The notes: generated by a model from the letters alone, not told the origin. Shown: positions 26,473 through 35,671, counted from the first letter of the stretch. The stretch is 64,000 nt of DNA from Hyphomonadaceae bacterium TMED5 (GCA_002173095.1 NHBK01000011.1:25577-89576), one strand, 5' to 3'. Numbers and translations are program-made.

Positions 26473-27147
26473 ATGATCTGGTGGATTGTACCAGTTGCTG
26501 TTGGATTTTTTGGTCTCGTTGTGACGTTGACCGGGCTTTCCCGCATTGGCAAACGCAAAATGAGTTCCGGAACGGCTCGCGTGCTGGGTGGGGGCATTGT
26601 GCTTTCAGCCGCGGGACTTCTGGCGATGATGGGGATGAATCTTCAGACCTATTCGCGCCTGACACTGGAGCGAACGGTCGCCATTGTTGATCTGCAGCGG
26701 ATTGAGCCGCAGCATTTTTCCGCTCAGGTTAAACTCGCGCAAGACGATATGCCGGTGACTTATGATGTGCGCGGCGATGAAATTTCACTCCAGGCCCGCG
26801 TCATCAAATGGTCCTCCTGGCGCAATGTCATCGGGTATGACTCGATCTACCGACTCGACCGTTTGTCCGGCCAGTACGCTTCGGTGGAGGAAGAGCTGGA
26901 AGCGCCCCGTACCGTCTATTCCATGCATTCAGACCCGGGCGTGGACGTGTTCGACATGATCCGTAGGCGCGGTGGCTGGCTGAATGCTGTTGATGCGTAT
27001 TACGGCTCTGGCACCTATGTCCCCATGGTGGATGGTGCGAGCTATGAGATCATCATGACCCAGAATGGCCTGATCACGCGTGCGCTGAATGAACCGGCAA
27101 GCCGCGGACTTCGCGACTGGGCAAGGCCGGAAGGTCAGTCCTTATAA
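26473..27147 (+). CDS. Membrane protein of unknown function
   Basis: About 224 residues from the ATG at 26473 (AGGGG eight bases upstream); a GTG at 26452 is a weaker alternative. Two N-terminal membrane helices (about residues 2-24 and 36-56) are followed by a globular domain of about 165 residues, rich in beta-like segments, with no known motif. The end overlaps no gene, but the methyltransferase starts only ten bases later, suggesting one transcript. Not recognised with confidence. Confidence 0.75.
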   Translation: MIWWIVPVAVGFFGLVVTLTGLSRIGKRKMSSGTARVLGGGIVLSAAGLLAMMGMNLQTYSRLTLERTVAIVDLQRIEPQHFSAQVKLAQDDMPVTYDVRGDEISLQARVIKWSSWRNVIGYDSIYRLDRLSGQYASVEEELEAPRTVYSMHSDPGVDVFDMIRRRGGWLNAVDAYYGSGTYVPMVDGASYEIIMTQNGLITRALNEPASRGLRDWARPEGQSL

Positions 27148-27157
27148 GGCGTCGAAT

Positions 27158-27781
27158 ATGGGCTTTTACAGTCGTTACATCCTGCCTCCGCTTATTCAGT
27201 GCGCCTGTTCCTCCCGACCAATCATGAAACAGAGGGAGAAGATCGTTCCTCTGGCTGAAGGACGCGTGTTGGAAGTCGGCTGTGGGGCAGGAGCGAATTT
27301 TCGTCTCTATGATACCTCGCGCGTGTCACAGGTGTTTGCGCTTGAACCTGACAGCGCGATGATTTCCCGAGCGCGCAAAGCCTCAGACGCCACAGACGGC
27401 TTGAATGTCGAGTTTCTGGAAGCGGGCGGCGAAGCCGTGCCGCTGGAGGATAACTCCGTCGATACGGTCGTTTTCACCTTCACTCTTTGTACGATCCCAC
27501 CATGGGAAGCCGCGCTGAGCGAAGCGCGCCGTGTGCTGAAGCCGGGCGGAAAGCTAATCTATTCTGAACATGGTGGCTCACCTGACCCGAACGTCGCGAA
27601 GTGGCAGCGCAGGCTGGAGCCTGTTCAGCAGGCGCTGGGCGGGGGATGTCATCTGACCCGTATTCCGACCCAAATGCTGGCAGAGACCGGTTTCTCCGTC
27701 ACAGATGGTCAGACCATGTATCTGCCAAAGACGCCGAAAATTCTGGGCTATGCGTATTGGGGGCAGGCGCAGGTCCGGTGA
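27158..27781 (+). CDS. Class I SAM-dependent methyltransferase
   Basis: 207 residues from the ATG at 27158; the open frame reaches back to 27089, inside the preceding gene. Motif I is VLEVGCGAGANFRLYD, the acidic end of strand 2 is FALEPDSAMI, and VVFTFTLCTIP then VLKPGGKLIYSEHG match motifs of the UbiE/METTL7-like Methyltransf_11 group. An N-terminal YILPPLIQCACSS segment resembles the membrane-associating start seen in METTL7-type and phospholipid methyltransferases. The substrate is unknown. The stop TGA shares its last base with the next ATG. Confidence 0.9.
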   Translation: MGFYSRYILPPLIQCACSSRPIMKQREKIVPLAEGRVLEVGCGAGANFRLYDTSRVSQVFALEPDSAMISRARKASDATDGLNVEFLEAGGEAVPLEDNSVDTVVFTFTLCTIPPWEAALSEARRVLKPGGKLIYSEHGGSPDPNVAKWQRRLEPVQQALGGGCHLTRIPTQMLAETGFSVTDGQTMYLPKTPKILGYAYWGQAQVR

Positions 27782-28605
27782 TGCGCAAACCGCCTTATCT
27801 GCCGTTTCTCGACGGGCCCGCGCGAATGGCGCCGCAGCTCAAACCCATTTTTGAAACGGGATGGTTGAGCCCGGACACCGAAGCAGATGTCTGGCTGGAG
27901 GAAAAACGCGCGCTGATGCGAGAAAAGCGCGATCAGGTCTATGCCGAGACTGACGGGAGTCATCTCGCGGTTGAAGAGGCCGCCAGTTTGATCCGTGCAA
28001 ACCTCGGGTTTGAAACCCCTTCGACCGGGACGTATCACACAGCGCTGGAGAGGGCTGCGGCTTTGGTCAGCGATGATGTGTGTGTCATGGTCGAACGCGA
28101 TGGTGCATATTGTCTGGGGGCTGCCAGCCTGTGCGCGCCGACCTTCTGGTCGCTTCAGGTGAATATCGGGAAGCCTTTGGGAGGCCTGCACCATGCTTTG
28201 CCTGGTGAGGGAGTTGACCTTTCTAGCCGAATAAACCGTATTTTTTCAGGGCTTCAGCCGGATATTATTCTGGAACGGTTCAATTGGACAGTTCAGTATG
28301 GAGCGGAGCGGTTTACGCCGTCATCAGCCTCGATGAAGGCTAGGCTCGCCTCGCTTACAGCCTCAGAGGCCGCCAATCAGCTTCATTTGAGGGTGGAGCG
28401 CCAGACGGTCAGAAAGCTACCTGAAACGGGCGCGGTCCTTTTCACCATACGTATCTGTGTTGACCCATTGCCTGCGATTTTGGCGAATGCCACCCACAAA
28501 ACCGCATTTGCAGAAAGCTGGCGCGAGACAGCGTCTGATGTCGCCGGGTATAAAGGCTGGCCGCATTATCAACCGGCTATTGATTGGCTGCTCAGCCAGG
28601 CATAG
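27781..28605 (+). CDS. DUF3445 protein (heme-dependent oxidative N-demethylase-like)
   Basis: 274 residues from the ATG at 27781, coupled to the methyltransferase stop; a longer frame exists upstream but runs through the methyltransferase. DUF3445 features: N-terminal PYLPFLDGPARMAPQLKPI, central SLCAPTFWSLQVNIGKPLGGLHHALPGEG (region about residues 117-144, with the His pair that could be heme ligands), and FNWTVQYG. The family includes a heme-dependent dimethylamine-type N-demethylase; whether this protein demethylates anything is not shown by sequence. Confidence 0.85.
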   Translation: MRKPPYLPFLDGPARMAPQLKPIFETGWLSPDTEADVWLEEKRALMREKRDQVYAETDGSHLAVEEAASLIRANLGFETPSTGTYHTALERAAALVSDDVCVMVERDGAYCLGAASLCAPTFWSLQVNIGKPLGGLHHALPGEGVDLSSRINRIFSGLQPDIILERFNWTVQYGAERFTPSSASMKARLASLTASEAANQLHLRVERQTVRKLPETGAVLFTIRICVDPLPAILANATHKTAFAESWRETASDVAGYKGWPHYQPAIDWLLSQA

Positions 28606-28630
28606 TTTTTCTCCAGTATAGGAGAATGAG

Positions 28631-29044
28631 ATGGCCTATTGGCTTTTCAAATCTGAACCCGATGCCTGGAGCTGGGACCAGCAGGTCGCAAAGGGTGATG
28701 AAGGCGAAGAATGGGGCGGCGTTCGCAATTATCAGGCGCGCAATAATATGCGGCTGATGAAACTGGGCGATCAGGGCTTTTTCTACCATTCACGGCAAGG
28801 GCTGGAGATTGTCGGCATTGTTGAAGTTTGCGCAGAAGCGCACTCTGACTCGACCACTGACGATGAGCGTTGGGAGTGCGTAGACATCAAAGCCGTTAAA
28901 TCCGTGCCTAATCCGGTGTCGATGAAAGCGATTAAGGCTAATCCCGAACTGGAAGAGATGGTGCTGGTGAAGAATTCCAGGTTATCAGTTCAGCCGGTGA
29001 CTGAGGCAGAGTGGAAAGAAATCTGCAGAATGGGTGGACTGTAA
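28631..29044 (+). CDS. EVE (PUA-like) domain protein
   Basis: 137-residue single EVE domain. Visible family features: MAYWLFKSEPDAWSWDQ at the start, WGGVRNYQARNNMRLMKLGDQGFFYHS and GIVEVCAEAHSD. EVE domains share the PUA fold and bind modified bases in nucleic acids; in bacteria they occur alone or fused to restriction enzymes. This is the small stand-alone type. It has GGAG close upstream and starts 25 bases after the DUF3445 gene. Confidence 0.93.
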   Translation: MAYWLFKSEPDAWSWDQQVAKGDEGEEWGGVRNYQARNNMRLMKLGDQGFFYHSRQGLEIVGIVEVCAEAHSDSTTDDERWECVDIKAVKSVPNPVSMKAIKANPELEEMVLVKNSRLSVQPVTEAEWKEICRMGGL

Positions 29045-29073
29045 ATATCGCTTTTGAAGCCTGGGAGGACAGA

Positions 29074-29280
29074 ATGTCTGAAGGTAAGAAGGTTTACACT
29101 GCGCAGCAGGCCGCTGCGCTGGTTCTGGTTATCGTAGCCATTTTTAACATGATCTATGGTGCCTATCTGGGGGGCGGACCAGTCGCGATTACGCTGGCTT
29201 TTATGGGCTTTGGCATGGCGATTATTGTCTGGAAGGTGAAGCCAAAGCGTAAGGCTGACGAGATCGCCGATGAAGATTAA
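29074..29280 (+). CDS. Small membrane protein (68 residues)
   Basis: Starts at the ATG at 29074 behind GGGAGGAC. Two hydrophobic helices (about residues 10-28 and 32-50, AALVLVIVAIFNMIYGAYLG and the segment VAITLAFMGFGMAIIVW) and a Lys/Asp-rich C-terminal tail. No family recognised. The stop overlaps the end of the convergent gmhB gene by four bases. Confidence 0.75.
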   Translation: MSEGKKVYTAQQAAALVLVIVAIFNMIYGAYLGGGPVAITLAFMGFGMAIIVWKVKPKRKADEIADED

Positions 29281-29804
29281 CGTGAGCCTTCATTGAAGCT
29301 TGCCAGGGCCCATTCGGCGAACTTGTGAACATTTCCACCTTTGAACAGGAAGCCGCCGACACCGGCGGCATGGGCTGCATCGAGGTCTGTCTGTTTGTCG
29401 CCGATCAGAAAGCTCATCTCACGGTTTACGGGGAAGTCCCCCATGGCAGAGAGTAACATGCCGGGTTTTGGCTTTCGGTCGAAACTGTCTTTGCGATAGC
29501 GCTCAATTTCGCCGTCTTCATGGAAGGGGCTGAAATAGAAATGGTCGATTTTCGCGCCTACCGCCGCCAGCTCTTCTGCCATATGAGCGTGAAGGGTTTG
29601 CATGTCGTCTTCGGTGTAATAGCCGCGCGCAATGCCGGACTGGTTCGTTACGACGAACACCCACCAGCCACGATCATTGAAGGCCTTCACGCAGTCTTTT
29701 GCACCGTCTACCCATTCAAATTCTTCAACGCGGCTGACATAGCCCTTGTCCAGATTAAGGACGCCATCGCGGTCTAGAAACAGAGCAGGGCGGGGTGAAG
29801 TCAT
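29277..29804 (-). CDS. gmhB: D-glycero-D-manno-heptose-1,7-bisphosphate 7-phosphatase
   Basis: HAD-superfamily (subclass IIIA) phosphatase of ADP-heptose synthesis for LPS. The first motif LFLDRDGVLN contains the nucleophile Asp and acid/base Asp; VFVVTNQSGIARG and KPKPGML and IGDKQTDLDAAHAAG give motifs II-IV. About 175 residues from the ATG at 29804, the normal length; the frame is open to 29933, but the added 43 residues are basic and unlike the family. A role as histidinol-phosphatase-like enzyme is a less likely alternative. Confidence 0.88.
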   Translation of the reverse strand: MTSPRPALFLDRDGVLNLDKGYVSRVEEFEWVDGAKDCVKAFNDRGWWVFVVTNQSGIARGYYTEDDMQTLHAHMAEELAAVGAKIDHFYFSPFHEDGEIERYRKDSFDRKPKPGMLLSAMGDFPVNREMSFLIGDKQTDLDAAHAAGVGGFLFKGGNVHKFAEWALASFNEGSR

Positions 29805-29847
29805 AACGCCGTGTATCTCGATTTGCGGCAGGCGAACAGGTGTCTGA

Positions 29848-31155
29848 TCAAGTGCGCGCGTCCTGCGAAACCTCTTCTGTGGTCTCGCCTTCGGTTTCAT
29901 CAGAGTGGACGGCTTCTTCATCAATATGGGCAACGGTTTCGCGGTTGGCGCGAACGCCTAGCATGAAAGGCACCATGGCGATGAGCGCCAGCGTTCCGGC
30001 AAGGAAGAAGTTTGCGCCTTTGAAGTGGATGACCGCATCTGGCTGAGCGAAATAGCTCAGCACCTGCGTCATGAGGAAGGGGCCTATAATGAGGCCAGCA
30101 ATGGAGTTTACGCTGGCCAGCGCGCCCTGAAGCTCGCCCTGTGCATTGCGCGGTGTAACGCCCGTCATAAGCGATTGCATGGCCGGTTGCGCCACGCCGC
30201 CAAAGGACGAGAAGACGATCACACAGTAGGCCATCCATCCATAGACAGAGGCTGAGAATAAGAACATGGCCGCCGTGCTGATGGAGAGGCCGATAAGCGC
30301 TGTCTTGCTGGGGCCGAGCGCTTTGGTCATCCGACCGGAAAGTCCCGCCTGAACCACAGCCGCGCCAATGCCTACCAAGGCAAGCGCCAGCGCAATTTCA
30401 GCTTCGCCCCAATTATAGCGGATCGCGCCGTAATAGTTGAACGAGCCCGGGAATACGGCATGTGCGAGGGCGAAAATGCCCATGCTGACAATGAACCATG
30501 AGACCTTCGGCAGATGCGCGAAATGCTTGAACGCACCGAATGGGTTGGCGCGCCTCAGTTCAAATGGGCGACGATCTTCCTTGGCGAGAGATTCTGGCAA
30601 AACGAACACGCCATAGAGGAAGTTACAGGCCGCAATGCCCGCCGAGACGAAAAAGGGTAGGCGGATATGAATTTCGCCGAGGAAGCCGCCAATGACAGGC
30701 CCCAGAATAAAACCAATGCCGAAAGCAGCGCCGATCATGCCAAAGGCGCGTCCGCGTTCTTCAGGCTCTGTCACGTCGGCAATGTAGGAATTGGCCGTGG
30801 AATAGGTCGCGCTGGTTAAGCCCGCCAGCGCCCGGCCGATAAATAGCATGAACAGTGAGTTGGCGAACGCCATGATCAGAAAGTCGATGCACAGCCCGGC
30901 GACCGACACCAGCAGAACCGGGCGTCTGCCAAACCTGTCGGACAGATTGCCAATGGTCGGCATTGTGATGAAATTCACCAGACCAAAGGTCACCATCAGA
31001 AAGCCGGCAATCCGCACCGCGTCTTCTGCGCCAAGGTGCGTCAGCTCTTCCATATAAGCGGGCATGACCGGGATGAAGATGCCGAATGCCAGCATGTCGA
31101 GCGCAACCGTCACGATGACGAACGCGAATGCATTTTTGCCGTGTGGTCTGGTCAC
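29848..31155 (-). CDS. MFS transporter, TetA-like drug:H+ antiporter family
   Basis: 435 residues, twelve predicted membrane helices. Motif A is [16 protein letters not shown] in the loop between helices 2 and 3, and the motif C region [20 protein letters not shown] is typical of antiporters of the TCR/Tet group. The C-terminal tail is acidic and Thr/Glu-rich. Efflux of a drug or metabolite is inferred; resistance to any given compound cannot be claimed. It ends 43 bases upstream of the gmhB start on the same strand and is divergent from the hydrolase gene at 31361. Confidence 0.92.
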   Translation of the reverse strand: MTRPHGKNAFAFVIVTVALDMLAFGIFIPVMPAYMEELTHLGAEDAVRIAGFLMVTFGLVNFITMPTIGNLSDRFGRRPVLLVSVAGLCIDFLIMAFANSLFMLFIGRALAGLTSATYSTANSYIADVTEPEERGRAFGMIGAAFGIGFILGPVIGGFLGEIHIRLPFFVSAGIAACNFLYGVFVLPESLAKEDRRPFELRRANPFGAFKHFAHLPKVSWFIVSMGIFALAHAVFPGSFNYYGAIRYNWGEAEIALALALVGIGAAVVQAGLSGRMTKALGPSKTALIGLSISTAAMFLFSASVYGWMAYCVIVFSSFGGVAQPAMQSLMTGVTPRNAQGELQGALASVNSIAGLIIGPFLMTQVLSYFAQPDAVIHFKGANFFLAGTLALIAMVPFMLGVRANRETVAHIDEEAVHSDETEGETTEEVSQDART

Positions 31156-31360
31156 CCGAATTCCCCGTTCAGTCAGTCCGTCATCACACCTATTGGGTTT
31201 TATCCGGGGTGTCTATCAACTTGGCATTCAGTTGGTACGGCGCATGCATCAACGCCAATTAAACAGTGTGACGGAACGATTTTGGGGCAGTGGATGTTTC
31301 CTTTGCATCGTTTCGGACGGCATACCTTCACGGGCGCCGGAGACAGAAAGCGAGGATCAC

Positions 31361-33094
31361 GTGTCAGGTGGTTTACAGCAGGACATTCAGCGCGCACTCG
31401 CATTCGCGGCAGACCAGCGTTTTCACGAAGCTTTTGGAGCGCTGACGGACATCGATGCGAGTTATATGAAAAGCTGGGAGACGGAGCTTTGCCGCGCTCG
31501 CGTCTTTAAAGCGTTTTCTCAATTCTGTCTTGAAAGTGCTGTGAACAACGGTGCGCCATTGCCAGAGATTTATGATGAAATACTGGCTCAGAATGTCGAC
31601 CTGCTGGATGAGTTTCAGGATGGCGGAGCTAAGCGGCGGGAACGTGCCTATGGGCAAGAGGACGTTCAGTTTCAGTTTGCGCTTTCATCCTGGAAGGCCG
31701 GATTTACCGGCAATGCGCTGACGGCACTGAAACGAGCCATCTCGCTGTTGGCATCCACGGAGAAAGCCAATGGCCGTCTGAGCAAATATCTCGATCTTCC
31801 GCTTCCCATGGTCCGGGCGTGGAGTAAATCTTCTGAAGGCGATGAATTGCGGCATCCGTTGCAGCAAGAACTTTGCTTCGGGTTCAATCTTCTTCTGGGG
31901 CGCTATGCCGATGCCGTGCAGGCTTTTATAAACTCGAAAGCCGAAGATGCTGAGCGCAGTTTTCCTGTCCGCTTCAAGCAATCCATTGAAGAGCTGGAAC
32001 TCGATTGGATTGGCATTCTGGCGGAAGCGGAAAAAGCGATTGAAGCCAAAGGCGCCGTTCACGAGCTGGCCTGGTGGATGATGCAGGTGCTCTCTAAATC
32101 CGGCGAAGCTGACATTGTGAAGTCTTTCTTCGAGAAGCACCGCGACTTTCTGATGGCGAATAAAATGCCGGATTTTATCGGTGAACGCCTTCTCGCAGAT
32201 GTAGGGCTGACGGAATTGATAAGCTCCGCCAGCAAAAGGCTCGATAGTCAACTGAGCGACGCTTTACGCGCGCAAGACTGGGATACCGTCGTTGAACTCT
32301 TCGATGCGCCGGAGCGTCGGCATTTTGCGCAGCAGGCAGCGGCCATAGCCTCAGAGCTAAGCGTGCCCACCTATGTGCCGACGTCCGAAAGAAATACGGT
32401 GGCCATTGTGGGCCGTGATCGACCGCATGGCACGGTTGTTGTGTTCGCAGGGCTCGCCGATGGTGGCGAGTTCCGCTTCAGTCTTCTGGATGCATTTTTT
32501 GCAAAGCTCGGCCTGACAGCAATCTATCTCTATGACGCAAAGCGCGCGGTTTATTGCCTTGGCATTGATGAACTGGGCAATGGTCTTGAGGAGACGCTAA
32601 AGGGCCTGAGGAAGATCATTGATGAGATCCACCCGGACAAGCCGGTCTATACGTTTGGGAACTCAGCCGGTGGCTTTGCTGCGGTGCTGTATGCGCATGG
32701 CCTCAAAGCCGATGCGACGATCTCATTCTCGCCGCCGGTCACGCTGAACCCTGAGGAAGGCGAAGAGCGATTTGGAGACCGCCGAGCTCGGCTCACGGCG
32801 CGCCGTCTTGCGCGCAATGTCGATTTCTCACGGTTTGATCTGAAAACGCTTATGCCGCAGATGAAGGATACTTATCAGCTGGTTGTATACGGGCCGGGCG
32901 ATGACTGCATGGACCATCTCCATTCTGCAGACTACCAACCCTTTGAGAATGCAGACGTGCGCTGGGTGGATGGCGTAAGCACGCACAACACGCTTGGCGC
33001 ACTGGCTATGCGCGAAAGTCTGATTGATGTGTTTGGAGCGGTCTTTAAACCGCCTCTGGCTGACGAAGAGGCGCTGGTGGCCCATCGGGCGTAA
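31361..33094 (+). CDS. TPR-like/alpha-beta hydrolase two-domain protein, function unknown
   Basis: 577 residues from the GTG at 31361 (MSGGLQQDIQ), which has GAGG six bases upstream; the frame is open back to 31064, but that part covers the intergenic region. The N-terminal 350 or so residues are helical and TPR-like (SWKAGFTGNALTALKRAISLLAS). The C-terminal part resembles an alpha/beta hydrolase: strand GTVVVFAGLADGG, nucleophile elbow FGNSAGGFAAVLYAHG, acid region VVYGPGDDCMDH and a late His in VSTHNTLG. Its last 50 bases overlap the convergent radical SAM gene. No family name can be given. Confidence 0.75.
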   Translation: MSGGLQQDIQRALAFAADQRFHEAFGALTDIDASYMKSWETELCRARVFKAFSQFCLESAVNNGAPLPEIYDEILAQNVDLLDEFQDGGAKRRERAYGQEDVQFQFALSSWKAGFTGNALTALKRAISLLASTEKANGRLSKYLDLPLPMVRAWSKSSEGDELRHPLQQELCFGFNLLLGRYADAVQAFINSKAEDAERSFPVRFKQSIEELELDWIGILAEAEKAIEAKGAVHELAWWMMQVLSKSGEADIVKSFFEKHRDFLMANKMPDFIGERLLADVGLTELISSASKRLDSQLSDALRAQDWDTVVELFDAPERRHFAQQAAAIASELSVPTYVPTSERNTVAIVGRDRPHGTVVVFAGLADGGEFRFSLLDAFFAKLGLTAIYLYDAKRAVYCLGIDELGNGLEETLKGLRKIIDEIHPDKPVYTFGNSAGGFAAVLYAHGLKADATISFSPPVTLNPEEGEERFGDRRARLTARRLARNVDFSRFDLKTLMPQMKDTYQLVVYGPGDDCMDHLHSADYQPFENADVRWVDGVSTHNTLGALAMRESLIDVFGAVFKPPLADEEALVAHRA

Positions 33095-34187
33095 GCTCAT
33101 GTTCGAACATCATCAGCTTGCCCCATGTCTCGCAGTATTCGATCCAGTCTATGAAGGCCTGCTCTGATTGAACGGCTTCTTCGACGCGGAACATCAGCGT
33201 GGCGATACCTGGCGCCCATAATCGACATGTGCTGCAATCCACATTCGGGGTGCAGCACTTGTTACGGTTCGGTGAGCCATCCGTCGCATAGAGTTGGTAA
33301 TAGGGGTTCGCATTCGATCCGGCGCAATTGGTGGCTATCCCATTTCCATCAAGTTGATATATCAGCTCTGAGCCAAGAGCGCGCTTGTTGTAGGCTTTGG
33401 TGGGGAAGACCTGACCGGGATAAAGGTCGATCATTTCATCCATTTTACCCCGGACCTGTTCCAGGTCTTCTGCCGTCAGCATCATGTTCCGGTCTTCCGT
33501 AGAGAAGCGGAAAAAGCGGTTATCGTTTCCGGCGCCGGCTTTGATCTTCTTCGTATAGCTTTCAGTCGGACTGAAAATATTGAAGATGACGCGGAGACCG
33601 TCTCCCGTCAGCTGCTTCGTGACCTCTTCTACAGAGGTCAGGTTTTGTTTTGAAACGGTGAAGACGAACGAGGCACGCGGGTCATCGCGATAAAGGCGAA
33701 TAGACTTTGCAAGGTGATTGCCGCCGCGAAGTTCTGCTGTCTGGGCTTCATTTCCCCAGACTGAAATCAGAATAGCGTAGGGTATGTGGCGTGGGATCTG
33801 GATCGTGCCGTTTGTGTAAACCAGACCATGCGGAATATGCCGGGCCGCTGCTTCAATCCGTGCCGTCTGAAGTGCCGGTTCTGCCCCCGCTAAATTTGCA
33901 TGCTTAATGCCGCTGGCTGCGAGGCGTTTGAACAAATCTTCCCATTTGCGCAAATCCTCTTCTTCTCTTTCCAGAGCGGACTTATCGCCTTCGAAAAAGA
34001 AGCATCCTTCACAGAAGAGATTACACTTATTGGTCAGCTCAATGCTGGCATTGTGCAGAGCGATTTTCTGCAACCGGCGTGCATTGGAATAGCGCGCCCG
34101 AAGATCGGGTCTCGCTCGAAGAAGCTTTTTGAGCTTTTCGCTGAATATTTGAACTTGTTCTGTACTAAAGCCAGCGTCTGTTTGCAT
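33045..34187 (-). CDS. Radical SAM protein with C-terminal Cys cluster
   Basis: 380 residues. The 4Fe-4S cluster motif is CNLFCEGC (Cys at about 55, 59 and 62, spacing CX3CX2C), preceded by the strand ASIELTNK. A SAM-binding-type AGAEPAL segment and YTNGTI-like strand follow. Near the C-terminus five or six Cys (NCAGSN, KCCTPNVDCSTCRLW, YCETW) may hold an auxiliary cluster, as in SPASM/Twitch proteins. The substrate is unknown; a small peptide precursor was not found nearby. The start has GGGGAAG upstream. A symmetric TTAAT-N4-ATTAA element is at 34237-34250 in its promoter region. Confidence 0.85.
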   Translation of the reverse strand: MQTDAGFSTEQVQIFSEKLKKLLRARPDLRARYSNARRLQKIALHNASIELTNKCNLFCEGCFFFEGDKSALEREEEDLRKWEDLFKRLAASGIKHANLAGAEPALQTARIEAAARHIPHGLVYTNGTIQIPRHIPYAILISVWGNEAQTAELRGGNHLAKSIRLYRDDPRASFVFTVSKQNLTSVEEVTKQLTGDGLRVIFNIFSPTESYTKKIKAGAGNDNRFFRFSTEDRNMMLTAEDLEQVRGKMDEMIDLYPGQVFPTKAYNKRALGSELIYQLDGNGIATNCAGSNANPYYQLYATDGSPNRNKCCTPNVDCSTCRLWAPGIATLMFRVEEAVQSEQAFIDWIEYCETWGKLMMFEHELTPDGPPAPLRQPEAV

Positions 34188-34304
34188 GTGTTCTTCCCCA
34201 GAGGGGCTTATACATGCTTTGAGTTGAGCTATAAAGTTAATGCGTATTAAATATTGTTACGCTTTGCAGCGGTATTTTTAAGTGTGTTGGTCAAAACTGG
34301 GAAA

Positions 34305-34331
34305 CAGTCCGCCGACCTTAAGTGCGGACTG
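34305..34331 (-). terminator. Intrinsic terminator after the VWA gene
   Basis: Perfect 8-bp stem CAGTCCGC (34305-34312) / GCGGACTG (34324-34331) with an 11-base loop, followed on the minus strand by TTT. It is 24 bases beyond the VWA stop. The 167 bases between the two minus-strand genes therefore separate transcription units. Confidence 0.65.
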
Positions 34332-34354
34332 CTGGATACCCAGTCTGAGCTTTT

Positions 34355-35536
34355 TTACTTCGACAATTCTTTCATCGCGTCCTCGAGGCCCGCAAGGGTC
34401 ATCTGGAACATGCGGTGTGGGCCGATCAGCTCCTGAATGAGCTTCACAGAGGCTGTGTACTGCCAGGAATTTTCCGGCGATGGGTTCAGCCAGACAAGGT
34501 CCGGGAATTGCTGGACCAGACGCTGAAGCCATACGCCGCCAGCTTCTTCATTCCAGTGCTCGACAGCGCCGCCCGCATAGGTGATCTCATACGGGCTCAT
34601 CGTGGCATCGCCGACGACAATGACTTTATAGTCGGATGAGAATTTATGCAGCACATCCCATGTCGGGATGCGGTTATTGTGGCGGCGGCGATTGTCTTTC
34701 CATACGCCTTCATAAAGGCAGTTGTGGAAATAATAATATTCCAGATTCTTGAATTCAGACCTCGCGGCAGAGAACAATTCCTCGCAGACGCGAATATGTG
34801 GATCCATCGATCCACCGACATCCAGAAACAATAGCAGATTGACTGAATTGCGCCGTTCCGGGCGCATGACGAGGTCCAGATAGCCCTGTTTCGCCGTCGC
34901 GCGGATCGTGTTGTCGAGGTCCAGCTCGTCGGGCGCGCCGGTGCGAGCCCATTTGCGAAGGCGGCGCATGGCCACTTTGATGTTACGCGTGCCGATTTCG
35001 ATGGAATCGTCGAGGTTTTTGAACTCGCGCTTATCCCAGACCTTCACCGCGCGGCGGTGGCGGGATTTGTTCTGACCGATCCGGATACCTTCCGGATTAT
35101 AGCCATTCGCGCCGAAGGGTGACGTGCCGCCCGTACCAATCCACTTATTGCCGCCCTCATGGCGTTTCTTTTGCTCTTCCAGACGCTCTTTCAGAGTGTC
35201 CATCAGCTTTTCCCAGCCGCCGAGCGCTTCGATCTTTTCCATTTCCTCAGGGGTGAGGAATTTTTCAGAGACCTTTCGCAGCCATTCTTCCGGCAAATCC
35301 TGCGCTTCAACCGCGTCGCCAACGGACTCAAGGCCTTTGAAAACATGTCCAAAGACTTTGTCGAACTTGTCGATATTGCGCTCATCTTTCACAAGCGCCG
35401 TGCGGGCAAGATAATAGAACTGGTCGATCTCCATATCGATGACGCCTTTATCCATGGCGTCCATCAGAGCGAGATATTCTTTCAGCGTAACCGGGACTTT
35501 TGCGTCTCTCAGTTCAGAAAAGAAGTTCAGAAACAT
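34355..35536 (-). CDS. VWA domain protein, CoxE-like
   Basis: 393 residues from the ATG at 35536 (MFLNFFSELR, AGGAG upstream); the frame is open to 35590. The N-terminal helical part (FFSELRDAKVPVTLKEYLALMDAM) is typical of CoxE-like proteins, followed by a basic linker with RRAVKVWDKREF and a VWA domain. Its metal site reads D-V-G-G-S-M instead of the classic D-x-S-x-S, a form seen in this family. Such proteins work with a MoxR-type AAA+ ATPase in assembling or activating enzymes; here the likely partner is encoded at 50765-51622, about 16 kb away. Target unknown. Confidence 0.88.
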   Translation of the reverse strand: MFLNFFSELRDAKVPVTLKEYLALMDAMDKGVIDMEIDQFYYLARTALVKDERNIDKFDKVFGHVFKGLESVGDAVEAQDLPEEWLRKVSEKFLTPEEMEKIEALGGWEKLMDTLKERLEEQKKRHEGGNKWIGTGGTSPFGANGYNPEGIRIGQNKSRHRRAVKVWDKREFKNLDDSIEIGTRNIKVAMRRLRKWARTGAPDELDLDNTIRATAKQGYLDLVMRPERRNSVNLLLFLDVGGSMDPHIRVCEELFSAARSEFKNLEYYYFHNCLYEGVWKDNRRRHNNRIPTWDVLHKFSSDYKVIVVGDATMSPYEITYAGGAVEHWNEEAGGVWLQRLVQQFPDLVWLNPSPENSWQYTASVKLIQELIGPHRMFQMTLAGLEDAMKELSK

Positions 35537-35671
35537 CGGGCGTTTTCTCCTGTAGACAGGAAGGTAGCGCGACTTGAGGCATCTGTCCAAGGCTCAAGGG
35601 AAGTTCTGAAAATTCAGGGGGTGGCCAGCCCTGAGCAGACTTTGCTAACCAATGTGTGAGAGGCTGACCTT

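Noticed and set aside
31275..31312. AACGAT / ATCGTT inverted repeat in the gap between the MFS and hydrolase genes
   Set aside because: Only six bases with a 26-base spacer; expected by chance in a region of this size.
31064..31360. N-terminal extension of the TPR-hydrolase protein
   Set aside because: This stretch overlaps the start of the divergent MFS gene and the intergenic promoter region; the GTG at 31361 has a good ribosome site.
34237..34250. CtrA site upstream of the radical SAM gene
   Set aside because: TTAA-N6-TTAA has the wrong spacing; it is better described as a TTAAT-N4-ATTAA palindrome of unknown meaning.
34254..34436. Possible small precursor peptide gene next to the radical SAM gene
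   Set aside because: It lies opposite the end of the VWA gene, crosses its terminator and has no ribosome site or leader-like sequence.
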